Below, piece by piece: positions 7,784 to 15,436 of a stretch of DNA of 34,514 nucleotides. A program made the position numbers and the translations under genes. Origin of the DNA: CAZEWZ01 sp964516765 (GTDB lineage: Bacteria; Bacteroidota; Bacteroidia; Flavobacteriales; UBA7430); the NCBI GenBank assembly GCA_964516765.1, contig CAZEWZ010000019.1:1-34514 (forward strand), given 5' to 3'. Numbering within the stretch: the stretch's first letter is position 1; each line of letters begins with the position of its first letter. Under the pieces are notes generated by a model. The model saw nothing but the letters and a program-made list of their open reading frames with translations, made no database searches and was not told where the DNA came from.

Positions 7784-8692
7784 ATGAAGTATAGCAAAGA
7801 ATTAGTTATCGGAATCACTACCCTAGCAACAATCACCTGCTTAATTGGTGGGTATAACTTTTTGAAAGGAAAAAATATTTTCTCAGCTAAGCATGATTAT
7901 TATGCATTTTATGAACATGTTCATGGCCTAGAAGTTGGGCAACCCGTGACTATAAATGGATACAAAATTGGTCAAGTAACCGAAATAAAATTTGATACTT
8001 CATTCGGTGGGCCACTTTTAGTTGGTTTTCATATCTCCAAGCCATTAAATTTTAGTGCTGATACCAAAGTTGAAATATATGATATGGACATCATGGGAGC
8101 TAAAGGACTACAATTAATTCCTGGCGAATCCAAAACCAGTGCAGTTTCAGGGGATACACTTTTTGGAGATATTCAGATTTCATTGACAGAACAAGTTACT
8201 AAACAATTTGTTCCAATAAAAGATGGAACCGATAAATTAATGAAAACTATTGATTCTACATTAAAGTCAATTACTTTGTTGTCTGATAATGTTATTAAAT
8301 TGATAGACATAAATCAACAAAGTATCACGCATGTAACAGCTAATATTGACTCACTGTCTCAAGTATTTATTTCTCAAAAAGAAGATTTTAAGATTATTCT
8401 TTCTAATATGGCTTCATTCAGTAAAGATATAGTTTCGTCTGGTTTTTCTGAAGCGATTTCTCAAGCTGATAAAACTATGCAAAGTATTGATCTAGTTTTG
8501 CAAGAAATCCATTCGGGAAGCGGAAGTTTTTCCAAGTTATTGTCTAGTGATAAACTTTATTCTGATATGTCTAATTCCATGGCCCAATTTGAACTTTTAC
8601 TCCAAGATCTGAGAAATCATCCAAAACGCTATGTTCATTTTTCACTTTTTGGTCGTAAGGAATCGCTTAAAGACACCATTAATCTTAATTAA
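7784..8692 (+). CDS. MCE/MlaD-family lipid transport protein
   Basis: The 302-residue protein has one N-terminal membrane anchor (residues about 7-26) and a single MCE domain at about 38-118. Family-type segments are HGLEVGQPVTINGYKIGQV and MDIMGAKGLQLIPGES. A long predicted helical region follows (about 145-290) and may form a channel through the periplasm as in other MCE proteins. MCE proteins shuttle phospholipids between membranes and usually work with an MlaE permease and MlaF ATPase. Neither is present in this window. Four bases separate it from the next gene, so it is in one operon with the two Fe-S protein genes. Confidence 0.88.
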   Translation: MKYSKELVIGITTLATITCLIGGYNFLKGKNIFSAKHDYYAFYEHVHGLEVGQPVTINGYKIGQVTEIKFDTSFGGPLLVGFHISKPLNFSADTKVEIYDMDIMGAKGLQLIPGESKTSAVSGDTLFGDIQISLTEQVTKQFVPIKDGTDKLMKTIDSTLKSITLLSDNVIKLIDINQQSITHVTANIDSLSQVFISQKEDFKIILSNMASFSKDIVSSGFSEAISQADKTMQSIDLVLQEIHSGSGSFSKLLSSDKLYSDMSNSMAQFELLLQDLRNHPKRYVHFSLFGRKESLKDTINLN

Positions 8693-8696
8693 GAGC

Positions 8697-10019
8697 ATGG
8701 ATGCCTCAAATCTAATTTTCGCCTTGTGTTTAGGTCTTGCAAGTTTCCTTTTTGTGAAGAATGTGATGCGAATAAAGCGAAATATTCAGATAGGTTTGGA
8801 TATAGATCGCTCCGATAAACCAATGCTTCGATGGAAGACCATGGCACTAGTAGCTCTAGGTCAATCTAAGATGACTGTTCGTCCTGTCGCTGGATTTCTT
8901 CACGTTTTAGTTTATGTTGGCTTTGTCGTCATCAACATCGAAGTTTTAGAAATTATTATTGATGGATTATTTGGTACACACAGAGTGTTTTCCTTTTTAG
9001 GTGGAGTTTATGATTTTTTGATTGGTAGCTTCGAAATTCTAGCATTTTTAGTACTTGTGGCTTGTGTTATTTTCGCTGTGCGAAGAAATGTAATTCAAAT
9101 AAAACGTTTAGTGATGAAAGAGATGGATGGTTGGCCAAAAACAGATGCCAATCTAATCTTGATTTTTGAAATACTACTCATGTCCGCTTTCTTGTTGATG
9201 CAATCAGCCGATTTACACCTTCAGAATTTGGGCGCAGATCATTATGTCCAAGCAGGTTCTTATCCAATTAGTTCTTGGTGTTTGCCCTTGTTTAGTTCCT
9301 TGGACATCCCTTCAGCGTATCTAATGGAAAGAAGTTTTTGGTGGTTTCATATTCTCGGTATTCTTATTTTTTTGAACTATCTGCCTTATTCCAAACATCT
9401 TCATATCATATTGGCTTTTCCGAACACTTATTTTTCTAATTTAGACGCAAAAGGTGGTTTTACTAACATGGACTCAGTGACCCAAGAAGTTAAAATGATG
9501 ATGGATCCCAATGCTGATCCTTATGCGGTTTCTGATGATGGATCTAAAGAGGAGACTCCGCAGAGATTTGGTGCGAAAGATGTTAATGACTTAAACTGGG
9601 TACAATTGATGAATGCATATTCTTGTACAGAGTGTGGGAGATGTACTGCAGAATGCCCTGCTAATCAAACCGGAAAACTCTTATCTCCTCGTAAAATAAT
9701 GATGGATACAAGGGATCGCCTTGAAGAATACAGTGCAAATATAACTGCTAATGATTACGAAAGTGAGGATGGGCTATCTTTGTTAGATAATTATATTACT
9801 CGCGATGAACTTTGGGCTTGTACATCTTGTAATGCATGTACTCAAGCTTGCCCAATAAATATAGATCCACTTTCGATTATCATTGATATGCGAAGGTACC
9901 TTGTGATGGAGGAGTCAGCTGCTCCTACGGAATTAAATATGATGTTTAATAATATAGAGAATAATGGTGCCCCTTGGCAATTTTCGGCAGTTGATCGTTT
10001 AAAATGGAGAGATGAATAA
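8697..10019 (+). CDS. Membrane (Fe-S)-binding protein: cytochrome b-like segments fused to two 4Fe-4S motifs
   Basis: Using the ATG at 8697, the product has 440 residues. The open frame extends further upstream, but only inside the MCE gene. About five membrane segments occupy residues 1-245. They include histidines inside or beside helices (in FLHVLVYV and WWFHILGI) that could bind heme, as in NarI/DsrM-like subunits. The C-terminal domain has two complete CxxCxxCxxxCP motifs beginning at Cys310 and Cys375. This layout resembles HdrD/DsrK-related membrane electron carriers. Together with the next gene, which supplies CCG domains, it probably forms a quinone-linked redox complex. Substrate and electron partner are unknown. 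Its end overlaps the next start by 8 bases. Confidence 0.85.
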   Translation: MDASNLIFALCLGLASFLFVKNVMRIKRNIQIGLDIDRSDKPMLRWKTMALVALGQSKMTVRPVAGFLHVLVYVGFVVINIEVLEIIIDGLFGTHRVFSFLGGVYDFLIGSFEILAFLVLVACVIFAVRRNVIQIKRLVMKEMDGWPKTDANLILIFEILLMSAFLLMQSADLHLQNLGADHYVQAGSYPISSWCLPLFSSLDIPSAYLMERSFWWFHILGILIFLNYLPYSKHLHIILAFPNTYFSNLDAKGGFTNMDSVTQEVKMMMDPNADPYAVSDDGSKEETPQRFGAKDVNDLNWVQLMNAYSCTECGRCTAECPANQTGKLLSPRKIMMDTRDRLEEYSANITANDYESEDGLSLLDNYITRDELWACTSCNACTQACPINIDPLSIIIDMRRYLVMEESAAPTELNMMFNNIENNGAPWQFSAVDRLKWRDE

Positions 10020-10815
10020 TATACAAAAGACCCCATTACAGGTTCCTACGATGGCTGAAATGATGGCCAAAGGCGAAACGCCAGATATCCTTTTCTGGGT
10101 GGGTTGTGCGGGTAGTTTTGACGATCGAGCAAAGAAAATAACCAAGGCATTTGTGAAAATATTAAATAATATAGATGTTAAATTTGCCGTTTTGGGTGCA
10201 GAAGAATCCTGTAGTGGAGATCCCGCAAAGCGAGCAGGAAACGAATTCCTCTTTCAAATGCAAGCCATGGCAAATATTGAGGTTCTCCAAGCTTATGATG
10301 TTAAGCGTATTGTTACAACTTGTCCTCACTGTTTCAACACGATAAAAAATGAGTATCCCGAGTTGGGAGGTAATTTTGATGTTGTTCACCACACCCAAAT
10401 GCTTCAATCTTTGATTGACGGAGGTCGGTTGACTATAGAAGGGGGGCATTATAAAGGAAAAAAAATAACTTTTCATGATCCTTGTTATTTGGGTCGAGCC
10501 AACAATGTTTATGAAGCTCCCCGGATTCTCATTGAGAATCTAGATGCCGAGTTGGTCGAGATGAAGCGATGTAAATCTCGAGGTTTTTGCTGTGGTGCTG
10601 GAGGTGCTCAGATGTTTAAAGAACCTGAGAAAGGTATCAAGGATATTAATATTGAGCGAACAGAAGAGGCTGTTGAGACTAAGGCAGAAGTTATAGCAAC
10701 AGGTTGTCCTTTTTGTAATACTATGATGACTGACGGAGTCAAGAATAATGAAAAAGAAGGCCAGATAGAGGTCTTAGATTTGGCAGAAATGATTGCTACC
10801 GCAAAAGATTTATAA
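10012..10815 (+). CDS. CCG-domain (Fe-S)-binding protein, HdrB/LutA/GlcF-like
   Basis: The 267-residue soluble protein has two cysteine-rich CCG-type modules. The first runs from VGCAGSFDDRAKK through EESCSGDPAKR to TTCPHCFNT. The second runs from HDPCYLGRANNVYE through RGFCCGAGGAQMF to TGCPFCNTM. Only the second keeps the full CCG; the first has a single Cys at that place. Such domains bind unusual Fe-S clusters and act as catalytic or disulfide-reducing subunits in heterodisulfide reductase, lactate and glycolate oxidase complexes. The start overlaps the preceding Fe-S gene by 8 bases, so the two products are almost certainly partners. No flavin dehydrogenase subunit is nearby, so the reaction cannot be named. 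Confidence 0.85.
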   Translation: MNNIQKTPLQVPTMAEMMAKGETPDILFWVGCAGSFDDRAKKITKAFVKILNNIDVKFAVLGAEESCSGDPAKRAGNEFLFQMQAMANIEVLQAYDVKRIVTTCPHCFNTIKNEYPELGGNFDVVHHTQMLQSLIDGGRLTIEGGHYKGKKITFHDPCYLGRANNVYEAPRILIENLDAELVEMKRCKSRGFCCGAGGAQMFKEPEKGIKDINIERTEEAVETKAEVIATGCPFCNTMMTDGVKNNEKEGQIEVLDLAEMIATAKDL

Positions 10816-10817
10816 GT

Positions 10818-11300
10818 ATGTGGGTTCCATTTAATGATTTGTCTTTGGACAGTAGAATATGGCTGTTTCAATCAGACAGGTTACTAAGCGAATCCGTTAG
10901 GAAGGACATAGACCAAAAAATGAAATCTTTTATTGGCCAGTGGTCTACTCATGGTAAGTTAATGCAAGGTTCTCATACTATTGTTTATGATTGTTTTGTA
11001 ATTGTAGCTGCTGATGAGCAAAAGCAATTAGCTTCAGGTTGTTCTATTGATTCTGTTACAGCTCTATTTAAAGACTTTGGACATAAATACCAGCTTTCTT
11101 TTTTTGATCGATTTTCCATTGCTTTCAAAGCCAATAATAATGTTCGACTCATGAAATTAGATCGATTTAAACTAGCTTTAGATTTCGGAGAGCTCAGTGG
11201 GGAGAGTACTGTATTCAATCACCTTATTTCATCCAAGGCAGATTTATTGTCTTCATGGGAGATTGCTGTTAAGGACTCTTGGCTCAAACGTTATCTCTAA
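10818..11300 (+). CDS. Conserved protein of unknown function, 160 aa (Flavobacteria family often labelled ABC transporter ATPase)
   Basis: From memory, relatives with the N-terminal pattern WVPFxDL...RIWLFQSDR follow the Fe-S pair in many flavobacteria and are often labelled ABC transporter ATPase. I see no Walker A, signature or Walker B motif, so that label is not supported. The protein is soluble, has no signal peptide and is alpha/beta in character. Conserved-looking stretches are VAADEQKQLASGCSIDSV and SFFDRFSIAFK. It lies two bases after the CCG-domain gene and is the last gene before a strong terminator, so it belongs to the MCE/Fe-S operon. Its function is unknown. Confidence 0.8.
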   Translation: MWVPFNDLSLDSRIWLFQSDRLLSESVRKDIDQKMKSFIGQWSTHGKLMQGSHTIVYDCFVIVAADEQKQLASGCSIDSVTALFKDFGHKYQLSFFDRFSIAFKANNNVRLMKLDRFKLALDFGELSGESTVFNHLISSKADLLSSWEIAVKDSWLKRYL

Positions 11301-11310
11301 AGTTTATGCA

Positions 11311-11346
11311 AAAAAAAAAGCTTGCCTATTGGCAAGCTTTTTTTTT
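11311..11346. terminator. Strong bidirectional intrinsic terminator
   Basis: A run of A precedes the stem gcttgcc (11320-11326), loop tatt, and ggcaagc (11331-11337), which is followed by nine T. The A and T tracts can extend the stem, and the element can end transcription from both sides. It sits between two convergent genes ending at 11300 and 11359. Confidence 0.9.
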
Positions 11347-11358
11347 ATTTTTATTTAC

Positions 11359-12003
11359 TTAGAAGAATAAGCTAAGATTTATTCCTAAATTAAAGTGTGT
11401 TCCTTTTAAATCATCAGATTCTACTTGAAGATTTGTAGCATCATATGTTTTTTGTTCTCCATTCATAAAGGTTAAATTCATGAAAGGTTCTACAGCAAAA
11501 TGTTCTCTCCATACTATCGTATAACCTAATCCTATATTGAAATTTAGAGATTTAATAGAATTTTCTATTACTTGCGGAAGAGTTTGTAATGCCATTATGG
11601 GTGCACCTGTAGCATCAAACTGAGGAACACCGGCTACGAATACTTGAGAAAAGTCTTCAATGTCTTCATAAGATTCAGAACTTGAATTCATGCTGCTCAA
11701 TGAGATTTCAGTAAACAGATTATTAGATACATAATATCGGCTAAATACACCAATTTCAGCAACAGTACTGTTTAGTTCATACTCTGATTTGTCTATATTG
11801 TCAGATTGGAAATTAATTAATGCACCAATTGCAATACCATCTTGAACAAAGTATCCAACTTTAGGAGTGATGGCTAGTGTTGTCCATTCGGTGTCAGACA
11901 TTTGACTTCCAGCACCTAGCAATACAGTACCTTTACGAGTTTGCGCGTCAGAATTTAGTGCAAAAGCTAAAACCGCTGCTAATGAAAGAATAATCTTTTT
12001 CAT
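11359..12003 (-). CDS. Small outer membrane beta-barrel protein
   Basis: The ATG at 12003 is preferred because it begins a standard signal peptide (MKKIILSLAAVLAFALNSDA, then Q). The frame can be extended to 12093, but only through a hydrophilic stretch with no signal. The mature protein of about 190 residues shows alternating hydrophobic strands typical of an 8-stranded porin-like barrel, for example KVGYFVQDGIAIGALINFQS and FNIGLGYTIVW. It ends in the aromatic LSLFF expected of a barrel inserted by BAM. The function is unknown; such proteins are common in Bacteroidota genomes. It is downstream of the OstA-like gene with a 130-base gap, so it probably has its own promoter, though no exact TAnnTTTG box was found there. 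Confidence 0.8.
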   Translation of the reverse strand: MKKIILSLAAVLAFALNSDAQTRKGTVLLGAGSQMSDTEWTTLAITPKVGYFVQDGIAIGALINFQSDNIDKSEYELNSTVAEIGVFSRYYVSNNLFTEISLSSMNSSSESYEDIEDFSQVFVAGVPQFDATGAPIMALQTLPQVIENSIKSLNFNIGLGYTIVWREHFAVEPFMNLTFMNGEQKTYDATNLQVESDDLKGTHFNLGINLSLFF

Positions 12004-12133
12004 ACCTGTGAAATTTGTTTCTTTGTTATTGTTACTAATAAATAAATCATTTGAATGGGTGAATTTACTAAAAATTCGAATACTCCAAAGCATTTAATCA
12101 AATTTTATTGAGATTAATCAATAAAGTTTTTTT

Positions 12134-13597
12134 CTAGAAAGTAGTCAAATTATCTCTATTCTTCTTGAGATGAACCGAATATTGGTTAATTCTTTTTTCT
12201 AATTTTAGAGATGTTTTTTCTTTTTTGTACCAAATAAAGTTTTTTAATAGCATATTTTCGGGTACGACTTGTTCTATGGGTTTGATAAATGAATCGGCAT
12301 TTTGATGGAAGACAATTCGTTCGATTTGGTTACCGGAAATAGAAATATTCATTCGGCTACATTGTACTTTGTTTACTCCTCTAGCAAATCTTTGGTCTTC
12401 CTCTTCAATATAATAAATACTCTCTCCATTTCCGTCGACTTCAACGTTATCGAGCTTATTTTTTGAGAAATGTGCGGTCATCTCCTCTCCTTTTATCTGG
12501 TTAAATTGTTCGCTATTTACCATTGAACTGATAAATGCATTCTTATTTAGTTCAGTTTTTTTGATGTACTGATTTGTATCGTATTTTATGCTGATAGTAT
12601 CTGAACTGAGTAAGAATTCATCTATCCATATGGCCGGTAAAAAAAATAGGGTCATTTGATTATTTCTTCGCATGTAAACTAATGAGTCGCATTTCCCCAG
12701 AATTTCACTGCTCTGAAAAATTGCCTTTGATGAGGCAGTAAAAATACCATTATCTTCTAGATCTATATATGAAAGAGTGTCTCCCATTAGATATAATGTA
12801 TCATTTTTTGAGGGTATTTCTATTAGGGCATTCCCAAAGGCTATGGAAGTGTTCTTTTGTTCTTGTATAAAGCAATGGTCGGAGAATAATTTCGCCCCAT
12901 CTAATAAATGATGCATTTGAATATCTCCATGAAGTATGGCATCCCCATTGCTTTGGTTAACCCAACCGGACATAGCATTGATTATCAAAGATTCAGTTTT
13001 TATTATTCCATTCGATGTAAAAGTAGCCTCATCTGTTTTCAAGCTATAAAATACGCTATCAGCTATTAGAGTGTCAGTTTGGTCTATTAGGACCACATTC
13101 TTATAAAATTTAAACTCCTCTCTTTTACAATCATACTCCCCTTCATTACTAGTTATGGATTTTTTGTCGCTAGTTATATGGGCTTGCTGATTAAAAAAAC
13201 CTTTTTTGGAGGTGAAGTTATAATTAAGCTTTTCTGTATAAAGGCACATGTCGTAATGAGTAAACATTACCTTTTTCTCTATTTCGGCTAGTTGTTGATT
13301 TCCATTATATATCAAATATTCTCCTTTAAGCGAAATACTGTCTTCTTCATGTATATAAATATTGTTAAAGGCCTCTATTATATTTTCATTAGAATAATAA
13401 TAGGCACTATCGCATGTCATTATTCTATTTTCATGTTTAGTCTTTACATTCCCACGAAGCACTTGTCTATTTTTATTTAATTTTTGATTGAAGGAAATTT
13501 CATCTGCATTGATTATTTCAATTTTTGATTGTGCGCAGAGATCTCCGATCGGGATAATAATGTACGTAATTAAAATTAAAGCTATATATCTTTGCAT
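12134..13597 (-). CDS. OstA-like periplasmic LPS transport protein (LptA-type)
   Basis: The 487-residue product has a signal peptide (cleavage probably after CAQ, near residue 23) and repeated OstA/LptA-like beta-jellyroll segments. The first reads IEIINADEISF...VLRGNVKTKHENRIMTCDSAYY, and similar motifs recur, such as LIADSVFYSLKTDEATF and LYLMGDTLSYIDLEDNG. It contains no barrel-type C-terminus, which separates it from the lptD gene at 4091-6586. In this phylum such proteins are thought to form the periplasmic LPS bridge in place of the short LptA. It starts 22 bases after the purA stop, but a terminator-like hairpin fills that gap. Confidence 0.82.
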   Translation of the reverse strand: MQRYIALILITYIIIPIGDLCAQSKIEIINADEISFNQKLNKNRQVLRGNVKTKHENRIMTCDSAYYYSNENIIEAFNNIYIHEEDSISLKGEYLIYNGNQQLAEIEKKVMFTHYDMCLYTEKLNYNFTSKKGFFNQQAHITSDKKSITSNEGEYDCKREEFKFYKNVVLIDQTDTLIADSVFYSLKTDEATFTSNGIIKTESLIINAMSGWVNQSNGDAILHGDIQMHHLLDGAKLFSDHCFIQEQKNTSIAFGNALIEIPSKNDTLYLMGDTLSYIDLEDNGIFTASSKAIFQSSEILGKCDSLVYMRRNNQMTLFFLPAIWIDEFLLSSDTISIKYDTNQYIKKTELNKNAFISSMVNSEQFNQIKGEEMTAHFSKNKLDNVEVDGNGESIYYIEEEDQRFARGVNKVQCSRMNISISGNQIERIVFHQNADSFIKPIEQVVPENMLLKNFIWYKKEKTSLKLEKRINQYSVHLKKNRDNLTTF

Positions 13598-13620
13598 AAA
13601 AAAGTCCCATTTAAGGGACT
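13598..13620 (-). terminator. Terminator-like hairpin between purA and the OstA-like gene
   Basis: Read on the minus strand, the stem agtccc, loop ttaaat and gggact is followed at once by six T, and the T run touches the ATG of the OstA-like gene. The 5' arm starts in the last base of the purA stop codon. The stem has only six pairs, so termination may be partial. It could also hide the translation start region of the downstream gene. Confidence 0.55.
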
Positions 13621-14894
13621 CATTTTTCTTTGTTAAGAATAGTTTGAATTCGGTCTGGACCTACTGATACAATAGAAATTGGAGTTTCCAGAGTCTTTTC
13701 AAGATAGTCGATATAATTGATTAATTCTTTGGGTAGTTCAGACATTTCTTTTTTGCCAGTTAAATCTTCATTCCAACAAGGGAATTCTTTGTAGAGAGGT
13801 TCAATACTGTCTTCCTGAATGTCATATGGAAGGTAATCTATTATATCACCATTGTATTTGTAGTGAGTGCAAACTTTGATCAAAGAAAATTCACTTAAAA
13901 CATCTGCCTTCATCATCATGAGTTCGGTGACGCCGTTCACGTTGATAGCATATTTTAATGCGGGGATATCAATCCATCCACATCTTCTGGGCCGTCCTGT
14001 GGTAGCACCAAATTCATTTCCTGCTTTTTGCATTCTAGCCCCTGTTTCGTCTAAAAGTTCCGTTGGGAAGGGACCACTTCCCACTCGGGTCAGGTATGCT
14101 TTGAATATTCCAAAAACCTTTCCAATTTTATTAGGGGCAATCCCTAAACCCGTACAAGCGCCGGCAGAAACTGTATTTGAAGAGGTGACAAAAGGATATG
14201 TTCCAAAATCGATATCTAAAAGTGTACCTTGAGCCCCTTCAGCAAGTGTCTTTTGACCTTTTTTTGAAGCGTTTTCAAGGTAATGTTCACTATCTATAAA
14301 TGTAATTTTCTTTAATCTTTCAATGGCTTCAAACCATTCGATTTCCATTTTTTCAAGATCATACTTATAATCATAATGAGTAAGTATTTGTTTATGCTTA
14401 GCGACTAGTTTAGAATAACGTTCCTTAAAGTCATTCAATTCGATATCACCAATTCTTAGGCCATTTCGCCCTGTTTTATCCATATATGTCGGGCCTATAC
14501 CTTTGAGGGTAGATCCTATCTTATCTTTTCCTTTTGACTTTTCAGAGGCACCATCAAGTAATTTATGGCTAGGTAATATTAAGTGTGCTTTTCTTGAAAT
14601 AAGAAGTTTTCCATCAAGATTGAGATTTAATTTTTCTAGTTCCTCAAGCTCTTTTTTGAATATAATTGGATCAATCACGACTCCATTCCCAATTAAATTT
14701 ATTGCTGTGGGATGGAATATTCCGGAGGGAATGGTATGGAGAACATGCTTTATTCCGTCAAATTCTAAAGTATGCCCAGCGTTAGGGCCTCCTTGAAATC
14801 GAGCGATTATGTCATAATCAGAAGTCAAAACATCAACAATTTTCCCTTTACCTTCATCTCCCCATTGGAGACCTAAAAGAATATCAATGGCCAT
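13620..14894 (-). CDS. purA: Adenylosuccinate synthetase
   Basis: The 424-residue enzyme joins IMP and aspartate using GTP, the first committed step to AMP. It has the N-terminal LLGLQWGDEGKGKIVD loop with Asp13 and the GGPNAGHT segment with His41, the catalytic pair of the family. It also has GATTGRPRRCGWID and the C-terminal GPDRIQTI nucleotide-binding region. The ATG at 14894 is chosen because it gives the standard N-terminus; the frame continues upstream to 14948 without family-like sequence and would overlap fur. It follows fur by 23 bases and is likely in one transcript with it. Confidence 0.96.
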   Translation of the reverse strand: MAIDILLGLQWGDEGKGKIVDVLTSDYDIIARFQGGPNAGHTLEFDGIKHVLHTIPSGIFHPTAINLIGNGVVIDPIIFKKELEELEKLNLNLDGKLLISRKAHLILPSHKLLDGASEKSKGKDKIGSTLKGIGPTYMDKTGRNGLRIGDIELNDFKERYSKLVAKHKQILTHYDYKYDLEKMEIEWFEAIERLKKITFIDSEHYLENASKKGQKTLAEGAQGTLLDIDFGTYPFVTSSNTVSAGACTGLGIAPNKIGKVFGIFKAYLTRVGSGPFPTELLDETGARMQKAGNEFGATTGRPRRCGWIDIPALKYAINVNGVTELMMMKADVLSEFSLIKVCTHYKYNGDIIDYLPYDIQEDSIEPLYKEFPCWNEDLTGKKEMSELPKELINYIDYLEKTLETPISIVSVGPDRIQTILNKEK

Positions 14895-14917
14895 TTTTTT
14901 ATTTTTCTTAAAGTGAT

Positions 14918-15370
14918 TTATTTTGATTTTGATTTGCAACTTTCGCATGTTCCATACATGTTTAAAGCATGATGGACGACTGTGAATCCAATGTTTTCTT
15001 CAACAGCATTCATGATATTCTGTATGCGTGGATCACAAAATTCAGATACTTTCTTACATTCTGTACAAATAAGGTGATCATGTTGCTTGTTTGTGAAACT
15101 TTTCTCGTATTGAGCTTGATTTTCACCAAATTGATGTTTTCTTACTAGGTTGCAATCAAGGAGAAGATCAATGGTGTTGTATAATGTAGCTCTACTGACT
15201 CGATAATTTTGATTTTTCATTTTGATATACATAGTTTCAATATCAAAATGATCATTGTAATCATAAATTTTCTTAAGTATAGCGAATCTTTCAGGCGTTT
15301 TTCGTTGCCTATTTTGCTCAAGGTATGTGGTAAATACCTCTTTCACTTGTTTCTGAATTTTTTTAGTCAT
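14918..15370 (-). CDS. Fur-family metal-dependent transcription regulator
   Basis: The 150-residue protein has an N-terminal winged helix (RKTPERFAIL at 23-32 and the recognition helix SRATLYNTIDLL at 59-70). It also has a C-terminal metal and dimer domain with HDH at 97-99 and two CxxC pairs, Cys102/Cys105 and Cys142/Cys145, expected to hold structural zinc. His41, and His133 and His134, are further likely ligands. The sequence does not decide between iron, peroxide (PerR) and zinc sensing, so no symbol is given. It lies 66 bases downstream of rel and 23 upstream of purA. I saw no palindromic Fur-box-like sequence in front of it. Confidence 0.9.
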   Translation of the reverse strand: MTKKIQKQVKEVFTTYLEQNRQRKTPERFAILKKIYDYNDHFDIETMYIKMKNQNYRVSRATLYNTIDLLLDCNLVRKHQFGENQAQYEKSFTNKQHDHLICTECKKVSEFCDPRIQNIMNAVEENIGFTVVHHALNMYGTCESCKSKSK

Positions 15371-15436
15371 GTATTGACAATGCGAGTGGAATGTTTGAAG
15401 TAAAAATAAGGATTAATTTTCAATTCTGGTCAGAAA

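Noticed and set aside
8631..8696. Longer N-terminus for the membrane Fe-S protein
   Set aside because: It would overlap the end of the MCE gene by 62 bases and adds a basic stretch before the first membrane helix. The ATG at 8697, four bases after the MCE stop, is more natural.
12004..12093. Longer N-terminus for the small barrel protein
   Set aside because: It would place 30 mostly polar residues before a perfect signal peptide, which would block export.
13867..14232. A 121-codon plus-strand frame opposite purA
   Set aside because: It is antisense to conserved PurA motifs and has no supporting start or neighbour context.
15371..15436. A Fur-box operator for autoregulation of the Fur-family gene
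   Set aside because: The gap holds no convincing inverted repeat of the GATAAT-type or PerR type; only AT-rich sequence is seen.
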